Part shown: positions 25,932 to 35,064 of the stretch, one piece after another
Layout: each line of letters opens with the position of its first letter
How positions within the stretch are numbered: position 1 is the first letter of the stretch
Origin: Silvania hatchlandensis
Lineage (GTDB): Bacteria; Pseudomonadota; Gammaproteobacteria; Enterobacterales; Enterobacteriaceae
Length of the DNA: 64,000 nucleotides
Assembly: GCF_025564065.1 (NCBI RefSeq)
Contig: NZ_JAMGZK010000052.1
Span: 62,001 to 126,000, forward strand
Direction of reading: 5' to 3'
Notes under the pieces: generated by a model
The model's input: only the letters and a program-made list of their open reading frames with translations
What the model was told of the DNA's origin: nothing
Database searches by the model: none
Program-made: the position numbers and the translations under genes

Positions 25932-28036
25932 TGGCACAGATCCCTGGCGTCAGCCCGGTGTGGCCCGCCCTGCGCGAAGAGCTGCAGCTGCGCGATGCTG
26001 GAATCAACCGCGACGGCTCCCCGGCCTGGCATCTGAACGATCCGGTCAGGAACCTGTGGTTCCGGCTGGGGTGGCTGGAAATTGAGATCCTTAAGCGCTG
26101 GCCGCTGGGCAAACCGCAGGCGATTGCCGACGACATTAATGCCCGGACCACCCTGCAGGTACTGCCCGAAGACGTGGATGAATTCGTCGGCTTTTTGCAG
26201 CAGCACCAGCTGCTGAAAATCCCACGCTATCGCCCGGAAAAGAGCCTGTGGACGCACCTGCTGCACAGCTATCTGTTTATCCGCATCCCCCTGGTTCATC
26301 CGGGCAAGATGCTGAAAACCCTCCTGCCGTGGGTGAGCGTTCTCTTCTCGCGCACCTTTTTACTGCTCACCGCCGTGGCGGGCCTCACCGGGCTGACCTT
26401 AGCCGCCCGGCAGTGGGATTCCGTTGAAGCGACGCTGCAAAATGCAGTGAGCTGGCAGGGGGCGCTGGGCTTTATGCTGGCGCTGGTGTTGTCCAAATGC
26501 TGGCACGAACTGGGGCACGCCTTTATGGCGACGCGCTACGGCGTGCGGGTGGGGCATATGGGCGTGGCGCTGCTGGTGATGCTGCCGATGGCCTATACCG
26601 ATACCGGCGAAAGCTGGAAGCTCAGCCGTTCCCGGGAGCGGCTCAAAATTGCCTGCGCCGGGATCATGGCCGAGCTGGTGCTGGCGGCATGGGCGACGCT
26701 GCTGTGGTCGTTCGCACCGGAAGGGGCCTTTAAAAATGCGCTCTTTTTCCTTGCCACCACCGCCTGGGTGATGACGGTAGCGATCAACGCCAGCCCGTTT
26801 ATGCGCTTTGACGGCTACTTTATTCTGTGCGACTGGCTGGACTTCCCGGGGCTGCACGAGCGGGCCGGGGCCTGGGCCAAACGGGCGATGCGCAAGGTGC
26901 TGCTGGGGCTGGAGGATCCCCTCCCGGACAACGTCTCGCGCGGGTTTTCCCGCGCCCTGACCCTGTTTGCCTTCGCGACCTGGTTCTACCGGCTGATGCT
27001 GTTTATTGGCATCGCCATTGTGGTCTACCACGCCTTCTTTAAGGCGCTGGGCGTGTTCCTGTTTGTGATTGAGATAATGACTTTTGTGGTGCTCCCGATG
27101 ATCCGAGAATTAAAAGTCTGGTGGCAGCGTCGGGCGGAGATCCGCCGTACCCGGCGGCTGCGTATCGTGCTGGTGCTGGCGGCCCTCTTCGCGGTGCTGC
27201 TGCTGCCGTGGTCGCGCAGCGTCTCGATGCCTGGCGTGATTGACGCGGCGCTGGTGCAACCCCTGTACACCCCGTTTGGTGCGATGATGCTTAAGGCGCG
27301 GGTGCAGGATGGCGAGACGGTCAAAAAAGGGCAGTTGTTGTTTGAGCTGGATGCCCCACAGCCCGAAACGGACGAGCATAAGGCCATCGCCATGCGTCAG
27401 GCCTGGGAAGCCAGCGCACGCGGGGCGCAGGGGCTGGATAAAGAGAGTGCGGCCAGACAGGTGCTGGCCGAGCAGATGGCGCGCCAGTTCGCCCTGCAGC
27501 AGCGGGCGGGCAACATGGAGCTGCGTCGGCTTCAGCTGTTTGCCGCCATCGATGGCCGCATCGAGGAGCGTAATCTGACCTTGCAGGAGGGGAGTTGGGT
27601 TTCGCCGGGCGATCGGATTGCCACCGTGATCGACGCCAGCCGCTGGCGGGTGGATGCCCTGGTCACCGAGGACGATCTGCAGCGCATTAAGCAGGGGGCT
27701 TCTGCTAACGTCTTCCTGCCCGGCCAGATCCAGCCGTTAAGCGGAACCGTTGTTTCCGTGGACCAGCACAGCCTGGCGAAGCTGCCGTCAATGGCGCTGG
27801 CGAAAGAGTTTGGCGGCACCATCACGCTGGCCCCGCGAGTCCCCCCGAAAGAGCTGAAGCCAGAGAAGGTCTGGTATCGGGTGTCGATTCAGGGTAACGA
27901 CGGGCAGCCGTCGATCGCCCGGGAAATGCCGGTGCAGGTGGTGGTGAAAAGCGACGGCCAAAGCCTGGCCCATCGCTGGATTAACAGCGCGATGCTGATG
28001 CTTATCCAACAGAGCGGGATGGGGAAAGAGGGCTAA
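25931..28036 (+). CDS. Membrane M50 (site-2-type) metalloprotease fused to HlyD-like adaptor
   Basis: A 701-residue integral membrane protein of the putative peptide zinc metalloprotease group. It has an N-terminal cytoplasmic domain (WPALREELQLRDAG, then NDPVRNLWFRLGWLEIEIL), several membrane helices and zinc motif HELGH at residues 192-196. The second conserved site is NASPFMRFDGYF, with D294 as the expected third zinc ligand. After about residue 400 a HlyD-like periplasmic half follows (PFGAMMLKARVQDGETVKKGQLLFELD; DGRIEERNLTLQEGSWVSPGD). All zinc ligands appear present, so it should be active. It closes the operon and may cleave the N-terminus of the giant protein or power/gate its passage; the substrate is inferred from linkage. 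No ABC transporter gene is linked. Confidence 0.85.
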   Translation: MAQIPGVSPVWPALREELQLRDAGINRDGSPAWHLNDPVRNLWFRLGWLEIEILKRWPLGKPQAIADDINARTTLQVLPEDVDEFVGFLQQHQLLKIPRYRPEKSLWTHLLHSYLFIRIPLVHPGKMLKTLLPWVSVLFSRTFLLLTAVAGLTGLTLAARQWDSVEATLQNAVSWQGALGFMLALVLSKCWHELGHAFMATRYGVRVGHMGVALLVMLPMAYTDTGESWKLSRSRERLKIACAGIMAELVLAAWATLLWSFAPEGAFKNALFFLATTAWVMTVAINASPFMRFDGYFILCDWLDFPGLHERAGAWAKRAMRKVLLGLEDPLPDNVSRGFSRALTLFAFATWFYRLMLFIGIAIVVYHAFFKALGVFLFVIEIMTFVVLPMIRELKVWWQRRAEIRRTRRLRIVLVLAALFAVLLLPWSRSVSMPGVIDAALVQPLYTPFGAMMLKARVQDGETVKKGQLLFELDAPQPETDEHKAIAMRQAWEASARGAQGLDKESAARQVLAEQMARQFALQQRAGNMELRRLQLFAAIDGRIEERNLTLQEGSWVSPGDRIATVIDASRWRVDALVTEDDLQRIKQGASANVFLPGQIQPLSGTVVSVDQHSLAKLPSMALAKEFGGTITLAPRVPPKELKPEKVWYRVSIQGNDGQPSIAREMPVQVVVKSDGQSLAHRWINSAMLMLIQQSGMGKEG

Positions 28037-28160
28037 CATTTTGTAAAAAAAGAAATGTCCCCACAGCCTGGATTTTTTCACCCTTCTTTATCATGCTGAT
28101 TAGACCTTACTCACCCGAGTGGGGGAGCCGTAGCGCATATTCACAACAAGGAATCAGGTT

Positions 28161-28436
28161 ATGAAAAAGTCGATCGCCATTTTGCTGGGAACTGCTGTGC
28201 TGTTTACCTCCAACGTCTTTGCTGCTGAGCTGATCACGCGTGAGGACTTTAAAAAAGTCGAAACGCAGTATGAAAAAATCGGTACGGTGTCGACCTCGAA
28301 TAAAGTGTCGCCATCCGATGCGAAGAAAGAGCTGATTGAAAAAGCCGACAAGAAAGGCGCTGACGTGCTGGTGCTGACGTCCGGCCATACCGAAAACAAA
28401 ATCCACGGCACGGCGGATATCTACAAGAAGAAATAA
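28161..28436 (+). CDS. yahO: YahO, periplasmic DUF1471 (BhsA/McbA-like) protein
   Basis: A 91-residue periplasmic protein with signal peptide ending NVFAAE. The mature part ([26 protein letters not shown], then [15 protein letters not shown] and [13 protein letters not shown]) is nearly the same as E. coli YahO. Members of this family respond to stress or biofilm conditions; the biochemical role is not known. AAGGA lies upstream of ATG 28161. In E. coli yahO lies elsewhere on the chromosome, so its position here beside the giant-protein operon is a local arrangement. A perfect hairpin follows the stop. Confidence 0.92.
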   Translation: MKKSIAILLGTAVLFTSNVFAAELITREDFKKVETQYEKIGTVSTSNKVSPSDAKKELIEKADKKGADVLVLTSGHTENKIHGTADIYKKK

Positions 28437-28442
28437 TGCTGA

Positions 28443-28465
28443 TGCCACCCCTGTACGGGGTGGCA
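28443..28465. terminator. Hairpin between yahO and the EAL gene
   Basis: TGCCACCCC and GGGGTGGCA form a perfect 9-base stem with loop TGTAC, followed by CTTATT. It lies between two convergent genes and probably terminates both directions. Confidence 0.65.
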
Positions 28466-28470
28466 CTTAT

Positions 28471-29334
28471 TCACCCCGCAGCAACCTGATGAATCAACTC
28501 ACTGGCCGATAACGGCTTGCTGAAATAGTACCCCTGCAGATAATCGATGTGTTTGTTGCGCAGATGGTCGGCCTGCGCCTTGGTTTCCACCCCTTCGGCA
28601 ATGATCTTCAGGTGCATGTTTTTCGCCAGATCAATCAGGCTATCCACCAGTCGCGTATCGTCACTGACCCCAATCTGGCTGACAAACAGCTTATCAATCT
28701 TAATGAATTCCGGGTTGAGGGCAGAAATATAGGCCAGATTGGAATAGCCGGTGCCAAAGTCATCCAGCGCCAGCGAGATATTGGCCCGGCGCAGGGCGGC
28801 AAACCATTCACTGAGCTGCGGGGTAAAGTGCAGCGGGTGCCGCTCGGTGATCTCTACCACCACATGGCTCTGGTTGGCGTTAAGCTTGCGCACCATGTCG
28901 CGGGAATCGCATTCAAAGCCCGGATCGAGGCAGTTCTGGGCGCTGATGTTGATACAGATATAGGTCCCGAGCGGGAAACGGTGGATCTGATGCTGCAGAT
29001 CCGCCACCACCTGCTCCATTAGCAGGTGGGTCAGGGGCACAATCAGATGGTGTTGTTCCGCCAGCGGAATAAAAACATCCGGCGAGACATAGCCGTACAG
29101 CGGGTGACGCCAGCGGGCCAGCACCTCTATCCCGGCAATCTGCCCGCTGCGGGCATCCATAAACGGCTGGTAAAAAGGCGCAATCTGCCGCTGGACAATC
29201 GCCATGCGCAGCGTGTTGACCGGTGAACGCAGGCGCCGGGAAAAACAGCGCGCTAACCCGGCGTTGAGCCCCGCCAGCACCGCGTTGACGCTTTTATGTG
29301 CCCGTTTCATCCCGCTACCCTCTGTGGAAATCAA
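28471..29334 (-). CDS. EAL-domain cyclic-di-GMP phosphodiesterase
   Basis: A 287-residue cytoplasmic protein made almost only of an EAL domain; no GGDEF or sensor domain and no membrane helix. Catalytic motifs look complete: E70 in EVLAR (the EAL signature), N129 in INIS, EITER (161-165), DDFGTGYS (191-198), K212/K215 in IKIDK, E247 in AEGVET and QGYYFSKP at the end. It should therefore hydrolyse c-di-GMP, which lowers adhesion and raises motility in enterics. Its start overlaps the stop of the chemoreceptor gene by four bases (ATGA), so the two are co-translated. A role in controlling retention or production of the giant surface protein is plausible but inferred. Confidence 0.9.
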   Translation of the reverse strand: MISTEGSGMKRAHKSVNAVLAGLNAGLARCFSRRLRSPVNTLRMAIVQRQIAPFYQPFMDARSGQIAGIEVLARWRHPLYGYVSPDVFIPLAEQHHLIVPLTHLLMEQVVADLQHQIHRFPLGTYICINISAQNCLDPGFECDSRDMVRKLNANQSHVVVEITERHPLHFTPQLSEWFAALRRANISLALDDFGTGYSNLAYISALNPEFIKIDKLFVSQIGVSDDTRLVDSLIDLAKNMHLKIIAEGVETKAQADHLRNKHIDYLQGYYFSKPLSASELIHQVAAG

Positions 29335-31247
29335 AATTTGACCCAGTCGGCTGGTGAGTGAGCAGGGGCCTTTTTCATGCGTGCCGTGGCCGGGGCCCGG
29401 ACAGGGGCGCGAGGCGCTGCGTCCGGCACCTGGAAAATCGCCACCACCTGTTCCAGCTGAACGGCCTGATCCTCCAGCGAACTGGCGGCGGCGGAAGACT
29501 CTTCCACCAGGGCGGCGTTTTGCTGGGTGGTGGTGTCCATCTCGGTCATCGCCTGGGCAATCTGTGAAATTCCCCGACTCTGCTCGTCGGTGGCGGCGGC
29601 AATCTCGCTCATGATGTCGCGCACCTGCGCCACGGAGGTCTCGATGCGCGACATCGCCTCCCCGGCGCCGCTGACCAGGGTGAAGCCGCTGTCCACGTGC
29701 TCCACCGATTCCTGGATCAGGTTTTCGATCTCTTTTGCCGACTGGGCGCTGCGCTGGGCAAGGGTGCGGACTTCTGCGGCCACCACCGCGAAGCCTTTGC
29801 CCTGATCGCCCGCGCGGGCCGCTTCAACGGCGGCATTCAGCGCCAGAATATTGGTCTGGAAGGCGATGCTGTTAATGACGGTGGTGATCTCAGAGATGCG
29901 GTGCGAGCTGTTACGCACGTTCTTCATGGTGTCGATCACCTTCTGCGAGATCGCGCTGCCCTCGCTGGCATGGGTCGACGCCTCCTGCGCCAGCAGGCGC
30001 GCGTGGTTGGCGTTTTCGGCATTCAGCGCCACGGTGGACGTGAGCTGCTCCATGCTGGCGGCGGTTTCGACCACGGCGGCGGATTGCTGCTCGGTACGTG
30101 AGGAGAGATCCATATTCCCGGCGGCAATTTCGGATGCCGAGCGCGCCACGCTTTCCACCCCTTCACGCACGTCATAAATGATGCTTTTCAGGTTCTCATT
30201 CATCGTGGCGACCGCCTGCATCAGCAGGCCCGGCTCGTCCCGGCGGGTGCTGGTGAGGGTACTGGTGAGATCGCCTTTGGCAATCAGCCCGGCCACCCGT
30301 AAGGTTTCACTCAGCGGACGGGTAATCGACAGGGTGATCCCCAGCGCCAGCAGCACGCCCAGCATGATGCCGATAGCAGCGACAATGCCCATCTGGATCT
30401 GAATGCTGTCGACGGTATCCGCCACCTTTTTCTGCTGCAGGTCAAACAGGCTCTGGATGGCCTGAGTCAGGCCGACCGCTTTTTCGGTTAAGGCGTCGGA
30501 CAGGGCCGACTGGGTTATCCAGACAGTGCGGTAATTTTCCAGCTCCGGCCCGATGCGTTGCATATTGTCGATGCTCGCCTGCAGCATGGGCTGCTGGGTT
30601 TCGGGCAGCATCGGCAACAGCTGAACGGCATCGATTTTACCGGTCTCCAGACGGGTCTGAACCGCTTTTTGCAACTCTGGCGTCGGGTGCTGTTTATAGA
30701 GCGCCATCTGGGAATCAATGTCGCTCATGATAAAGGCCACCTGCGCGGCCAGCAGCGACTGTGATCCGGATAACGACGGATCCCGGCTCAGTCTGATAAT
30801 CAGCTCGGCGTTATCACATAACACCTGAGAAGAGAGGCTCTGCTCACTCTGTTTTTTTTCCGACAGGGCTTTGGTAAATGGCGTCATCGTAACAATGTAG
30901 CTCTTAACGGCATTGGCGGTGTTGTCCAGCGCCGATTTGCCCTCTGGCGACCAGCTAAAGGTATTAAGTGAGGCAATCGTCGCCTGCATCTGCGCCGTAG
31001 CGGCGTTGGTTTGATCAAGGTACTGTTGATCCAGGGTGTACTGGAAATTTGCACGCCCCAGACGTACTGACGAAAGGGCGTTAAACAGATTGGTGGTTAA
31101 GCCATTTTTTTCCACTTTATCCTGAATGTTATTCAGCGCCAGTAAACCCGATGCCAGAATGGCAAGTGTTACCAGTAAGACGACGGAAAAACCGAAAAAT
31201 AATTTCCGGCTGACTTTTAAATTTACAAAGTGATTTATTATATTCAT
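29331..31247 (-). CDS. Methyl-accepting chemotaxis protein
   Basis: A 638-residue chemoreceptor. It has an N-terminal membrane helix (about 15-36), a long helical periplasmic domain of about 250 residues (size fitting a helical bimodular or four-helix sensor), a second membrane helix near 290-310 ([23 protein letters not shown]), a HAMP domain and a cytoplasmic signalling hairpin with the highly conserved tip [42 protein letters not shown]. The last five residues, DWVKF, fit the xWxxF docking motif for the CheR/CheB methylation enzymes, after a proline/alanine-rich linker. The ligand is unknown. It forms an overlapping operon with the EAL gene. Chemoreceptor genes are typical sigma-28 targets, but no good sigma-28 promoter was found upstream. 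Confidence 0.93.
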   Translation of the reverse strand: MNIINHFVNLKVSRKLFFGFSVVLLVTLAILASGLLALNNIQDKVEKNGLTTNLFNALSSVRLGRANFQYTLDQQYLDQTNAATAQMQATIASLNTFSWSPEGKSALDNTANAVKSYIVTMTPFTKALSEKKQSEQSLSSQVLCDNAELIIRLSRDPSLSGSQSLLAAQVAFIMSDIDSQMALYKQHPTPELQKAVQTRLETGKIDAVQLLPMLPETQQPMLQASIDNMQRIGPELENYRTVWITQSALSDALTEKAVGLTQAIQSLFDLQQKKVADTVDSIQIQMGIVAAIGIMLGVLLALGITLSITRPLSETLRVAGLIAKGDLTSTLTSTRRDEPGLLMQAVATMNENLKSIIYDVREGVESVARSASEIAAGNMDLSSRTEQQSAAVVETAASMEQLTSTVALNAENANHARLLAQEASTHASEGSAISQKVIDTMKNVRNSSHRISEITTVINSIAFQTNILALNAAVEAARAGDQGKGFAVVAAEVRTLAQRSAQSAKEIENLIQESVEHVDSGFTLVSGAGEAMSRIETSVAQVRDIMSEIAAATDEQSRGISQIAQAMTEMDTTTQQNAALVEESSAAASSLEDQAVQLEQVVAIFQVPDAAPRAPVRAPATARMKKAPAHSPADWVKF

Positions 31248-31386
31248 GTACTCTTCCAGTATCGATGCAAATCGAAGAAAAGGTTTTTGCTATTTATCAA
31301 TCATTAAGCGGGCAGAAATTGTGGATCATACGATGTAAAAAAAAGCCCTTTGCACAGCGTGCTCAGGGCAAATGCCTGAGTTGACA

Positions 31387-31827
31387 TCACTCACTCAGAC
31401 TATCTGATTTCTCCTCTATTTTATCAGGGAGAGTAGGGAGTTCACTCAATCTGTAATAAACGGGAGTCACGTTGTTATAATTAATCATATAACCGCGGCC
31501 TTTAATGTTACGGATAAAATTATCCGGCAAACCGAGCAGGCACAGTTTTTTATTCAGGTTATGCAGTACTTGCCATAAACGCTGGGTGGAGGGCGATAAA
31601 TTATGTTCCTCCCAGATCTTTTCGAACAGCTCTTCTTTGGCGATAACCTTTCGGCGGCCATGCTCCAACAGATAAAGAAATAGCCTGAGCATCGTTTCAT
31701 TAAAATAGATCGACGCAAATGCCATGCTTTTGTCGGTGTGGCTACCCGTGAGTCGGTACAATCGGCGATTAGAAATATCAAAATGAATTTCGTCGCCAAT
31801 CATAAAGCCATAGAGTCGATAACCCAT
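31387..31827 (-). CDS. Soluble winged-helix DNA-binding protein
   Basis: A 146-residue protein with an OmpR/ToxR-type winged-helix domain covering most of its length: ETMLRLFLYLLEHGRRKVIAKEELFEKIW, recognition region LSPSTQRLWQVLHNLNKKL, wing FIRNIKGRGYMI. Unlike its two neighbours in the window it has no membrane helix and ends in a short acidic tail. GGAA precedes ATG 31827. Similar soluble proteins occur next to MarT/ToxR-like genes in enterics. The target is unknown; nearby candidates are the chemoreceptor/EAL operon immediately downstream and the giant-protein operon. Confidence 0.8.
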   Translation of the reverse strand: MGYRLYGFMIGDEIHFDISNRRLYRLTGSHTDKSMAFASIYFNETMLRLFLYLLEHGRRKVIAKEELFEKIWEEHNLSPSTQRLWQVLHNLNKKLCLLGLPDNFIRNIKGRGYMINYNNVTPVYYRLSELPTLPDKIEEKSDSLSE

Positions 31828-32378
31828 CTCATTTATTCCTGCATGATGTTAAATCGGATAACCACTCAACAGTGATACTACAAATTTACCCACACCATTT
31901 ATGTGGTGGATTATATGGCTGCTATGAATGCTTTCCAATACACACCCCTGTGCACTATAAGAAACGGGTAAGTAAACCCTCATATATCGTGTTTTCGTTT
32001 ATGTAATTCATATTTACAGAATAAAAAGCTACCATTAATTGTTATGGTGTGTTTTTGTATTGAATTAAGGTAATGAGTCCATGCATCAAGATGAAATGGC
32101 GAATTTACGCGCCGAATCAGTATTTCACGCTGATGACGAGAGGAAGATGCGGTGCTGACCCGCCATCCCCTCTTCAACTGAATACACAATGTGTTCTGGC
32201 GGGTGAAAAGAGGAGTGAAGTTATATGATTTATACTGAATCAGACGCGCTTCGTTACCCTCTGGCCGCGCTTTGCATTGGCGGGAGATGACGGCTATATT
32301 TTTGATAACTAATCTAAAAAAAATGAATCAGAAATTTGATTAACCGTATCCCTTTGAAATGCAGCCTGTGGTCACAAC
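31828..32378. other. AT-rich divergent intergenic region between winged-helix genes
   Basis: These 551 bases contain no supported gene. Composition is AT-rich with short runs and weak inverted repeats only. One TGGCC-N-TTGCA stretch (32262-32276) resembles a sigma-54 promoter but has the wrong spacing. It probably holds the divergent promoters of the two winged-helix genes. Confidence 0.5.
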
Positions 32379-33176
32379 ATGAAAAATGCTTTTTTGATTA
32401 ACGAGACGGTGCTTTTTGAACCCGATGCGCGACGAGTTTGCTCGCGGACCCATTACCCTGAACGCGCAGTGATCATGCATGGCCCGGTGAGTGAGTGCCT
32501 GCTTCAACTCCTTGAACACAATGACCAACTGCTGACCCAGCGCTATCTCTTTGCCACGGTATGGGAGAAACAGGGCGCCGTAGTGACCACTAACGCGCTG
32601 TATCAGACTATCGCCTCAATCCGCAAAGCGCTGAAAACAGCCGGGCTGGCGGACAACGTTATTATCACCGTTCCTAAAGCGGGGTTTAAATCCATCGCGC
32701 AGCTGCGTACCGGCACGGTAGACGAGCTAATGGAACGGAATAAAACAGTTCCTTTACCGGTTTTACCCGACATATCTACCGAAGAACCGAAACACGTCGC
32801 CACCCCAGCGGCGTCGCGAGTCTGGACCTCCCGAATAGCATACTGGCTGGCCGGAGGCTTATTTTTACTCTCGTGCAGCGTGCTGATTCTTACCCTTAGA
32901 CAGGGCGAGTCGGTATTCGCCCGCTATCAACCGATCGGGAAGAGTGCGGGTTGCGAGGTCTATTCTTCCTGGCATGATAAAGAGAAAAGTCACAGCATAT
33001 TGGCCGCGCTGTCGCAGCGCTTTCCGCTACCCTGTAAAAGCGGGGATGTTGCGTATCTGACGCTGAATCATTCGCAGCAGGGGATATCGGTCATTATTTG
33101 CGATAGGATACCGGTAAACAGCGCCGCCCGCTGTCAGTCTATTTTTTACAGGCAGCCGTATGATGAAAATGAATAA
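32379..33176 (+). CDS. MarT/ToxR-like transmembrane winged-helix regulator
   Basis: A 265-residue regulator. The N-terminal winged-helix domain (residues about 5-105) has CLLQLLEHNDQLLTQRYLFATVW, then VVTTNALYQTIASIRKALK and the wing ITVPKAGFKSI. A linker leads to one membrane helix at about 150-175 (IAYWLAGGLFLLSCSVLILTL) and a periplasmic domain of about 90 residues containing three Cys. The layout and the overlapping small membrane gene downstream match MarT/FidL of Salmonella pathogenicity island 3, where MarT activates the adhesin gene misL. The giant surface protein is a natural candidate target here, by analogy only. No strong ribosome site is seen before ATG 32379. Confidence 0.8.
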   Translation: MKNAFLINETVLFEPDARRVCSRTHYPERAVIMHGPVSECLLQLLEHNDQLLTQRYLFATVWEKQGAVVTTNALYQTIASIRKALKTAGLADNVIITVPKAGFKSIAQLRTGTVDELMERNKTVPLPVLPDISTEEPKHVATPAASRVWTSRIAYWLAGGLFLLSCSVLILTLRQGESVFARYQPIGKSAGCEVYSSWHDKEKSHSILAALSQRFPLPCKSGDVAYLTLNHSQQGISVIICDRIPVNSAARCQSIFYRQPYDENE

Positions 33177-33627
33177 CGTAACTCTCCGCTGGGGACTGAT
33201 TATTCTGGCGATTGCCGCCCCACTGCTGGCAGCGGGATATATTCATTATCAGCGCGATAATTTTAGCTGCGAGTCGCACATCACCATTGTAGAAAATCAT
33301 GCTGTTGTCGATGTGCTGATGAATTTTTCTTTCAACGATGGCAGCGGTATTTATCAGACCACCGGTGAATATAGTAAAGAGAATCAGCCGCCGATTTCGC
33401 TCAGTAATAATGTGACCTTTGATTACTGGCGTGAAGAGGGTCGAATGATTATGGTCTCCAGCGAAACCAATGAATTACCGAAAGTAACCTTACCCTTCAG
33501 ATTATCTATTCCGGATTTCTTCCGGCACCGGGAGCGTGGAATAAGGCTGCAGATCGTCCCGGCCAATTCCGCCAGCTATTATTTTATCTACAAGAATTCC
33601 CCGGTCTTCTATTGCACTAAAGGGTAA
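33160..33627 (+). CDS. FidL-like small membrane protein
   Basis: A 155-residue protein with an N-terminal membrane helix (about 8-28, WGLIILAIAAPLLAAGYIHY) and a periplasmic domain with two Cys near its ends (NFSCES and VFYCTKG) that could pair. The pattern (FSCES, a beta-rich middle with GSGIYQTTGEY, IRLQIV and a C-terminal Cys) matches FidL-like partners of MarT-type regulators. Its ATG lies 17 bases inside the regulator gene, so the two are coupled. The probable role is to stabilise or tune the membrane regulator. Confidence 0.75.
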   Translation: MMKMNNVTLRWGLIILAIAAPLLAAGYIHYQRDNFSCESHITIVENHAVVDVLMNFSFNDGSGIYQTTGEYSKENQPPISLSNNVTFDYWREEGRMIMVSSETNELPKVTLPFRLSIPDFFRHRERGIRLQIVPANSASYYFIYKNSPVFYCTKG

Positions 33628-33911
33628 TAAGGCGCGGCAGGGGACTGCTTTACTTGGCTTTTTTTACCTTGTTGCGCATATTTACACTTGATCACAGATA
33701 GATAATGAGTATAGTTCTCATTCTCTTTAGTGTTTGCGGGCATGTAAGGATATTTCCCGCACGTTAAGTGAGCGTCGATCTCACATGGAACACAGAGTGT
33801 TAACGGTGGACGCTAATGGCCTGACGGCCTCATATCACAATCCTAATCGCAACGCATAAGCGGCGCAGGCGTCCTCCTCAAATTCGATTTGTACGGTAAA
33901 GGATGTTCCTG
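33628..33911. other. Intergenic region with Fur box, upstream of the YncE-like gene
   Basis: About 280 bases without a gene. It holds the putative Fur box at 33701-33725. Nothing else was recognised. Confidence 0.5.
33701..33725. promoter_or_regulatory. Putative Fur box upstream of YncE-like/receptor genes
   Basis: The first 19 bases (GATAATGAGTATAGTTCTC) match the Fur consensus GATAATGATAATCATTATC at 14 of 19 positions, and the site continues as an overlapping palindrome (AATGAG-N7-CTCATT). It is about 190 bases before the YncE-like start. It implies repression when iron is plentiful. Confidence 0.6.
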
Positions 33912-34997
33912 ATGACCAAAAAATTGTCTGCCCTGGCGCTGCTCGTCGCCGTCTCCCTGAGCGGCTGCGCGGCTCAGCACACCGCGACAACCACGCCTGC
34001 CGCCGACGCGCCGAAACCGGCAACGGCCCCTGTACAAACCAACGTTGTGAAGCGCGATCTCGCTGATGGCCTGTATGAGATGGTGCTGAGCCCGAAAGGC
34101 GATGCGCTGTACGTCGCCAGCGCTGAAGGCTTTAAGGACGTGCAGGGCGGGGTGGTCTACAAGCTCGACCCGAAAACGCTGAAAACCTTGGGCCGCAGCC
34201 ATACGGATCTGAAAAACTTTGCCCTCGCCATCTCCCCGGACGGCAGCACCGTCTATGCCACCAACTCGCTGGACGGCGGGATCAGCGCCATCAGCACCGC
34301 CGACGGCAAAGTGAAACAGCGCCTGCTGTTTACCGAACGCAACAAAGAAGGCTACCCGTACGGCGCGCGTCAGGTGCTGCTGCATAACGACGTGCTGTAC
34401 ATCGGTGGCGTAGGCGACCCGGCGGTGGTTTGGGTAGTGGATGCGAAAACGCTGAAGCTGAAAAAGACCATCAAAAACGCCGGACAGTGGGTCACCGGCC
34501 TGATGTGGTCTGAGCAAACCCAGCGCATTTACGTCGCCAACGGCGGCGGCGAAATTCTGGTGCTGGATCCCGTGCGCAACCGCATCGAAAAACGCTGGAA
34601 GCCGCTCGGCGACAAACCGGCCCTGCTGCTGAACCTGGCAGAAGACAAAGCCACCGGCCGCCTGTTCGTGACCGACAACTCCAAAGCGAAAACCACCCTG
34701 GTGCTGGATATCCGTACCGGTGAGGTGATTAAGCAGCTGGATGTCGGCGACTCGATGGGGGTGAAATTCAACCCGGCGCGTAACGAGCTGTACATCACCC
34801 AACGCGAAAGCGGAAAAGTACTGAGCCTTGATGCCACAACCTTTGCCGTGAAGCAGAGCTGGGATCTGCCGCCGAACCCGAACAGCCTGCTGCTGTCGGC
34901 GGACGGTCAGACTCTGTACGTCACCGTCAAGCAGGCATTCAACAAAGATCACTCGACTAACGGGCCGGACAGCGTAGTGCGTATCGCCCTGAAATAA
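33912..34997 (+). CDS. YncE-like beta-propeller lipoprotein
   Basis: A 361-residue protein related to E. coli YncE, a seven-bladed propeller that is iron-regulated and encoded next to the TonB-dependent receptor gene yncD. Blade repeats include DLADGLYEMVLSPKGDALYVAS, GGVVYKLDPKTLK, NFALAISPDGSTVYATNS, VIWVVDxxxLKLK-like VVWVVDAKTLKLKKTIKNAGQWVTGL and NSLLLSADGQTLYVTVKQ near the end. Unlike E. coli YncE it carries a lipobox (VSLSGCAAQ), so it should be membrane-anchored. ATG 33912 is preferred because AAGGA lies eight bases upstream; ATG 33903 is too close to it. It is followed after 67 bases by a siderophore receptor, matching the yncE/yncD-type pairing. Its exact role in metal uptake is unknown. 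Confidence 0.85.
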   Translation: MTKKLSALALLVAVSLSGCAAQHTATTTPAADAPKPATAPVQTNVVKRDLADGLYEMVLSPKGDALYVASAEGFKDVQGGVVYKLDPKTLKTLGRSHTDLKNFALAISPDGSTVYATNSLDGGISAISTADGKVKQRLLFTERNKEGYPYGARQVLLHNDVLYIGGVGDPAVVWVVDAKTLKLKKTIKNAGQWVTGLMWSEQTQRIYVANGGGEILVLDPVRNRIEKRWKPLGDKPALLLNLAEDKATGRLFVTDNSKAKTTLVLDIRTGEVIKQLDVGDSMGVKFNPARNELYITQRESGKVLSLDATTFAVKQSWDLPPNPNSLLLSADGQTLYVTVKQAFNKDHSTNGPDSVVRIALK

Positions 34998-35019
34998 TTT
35001 TATTACCTATAAAAATTAA

Positions 35020-35035
35020 GGCCCGGCAACGGGCC
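35020..35035 (+). terminator. Weak hairpin between YncE-like and receptor genes
   Basis: GGCCCG / CGGGCC stem of six with loop GCAA, followed by ATTTTG. It could attenuate transcription into the receptor gene rather than end it fully. Confidence 0.35.
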
Positions 35036-35064
35036 ATTTTGCGCTGATTTTGAACGAGTTAATT

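Noticed and set aside
32262..32276. TGGCCGCGCTTTGCA upstream of the MarT-like gene as a sigma-54 promoter
   Set aside because: GG and GC are only 9 bases apart, which sigma-54 does not tolerate well.
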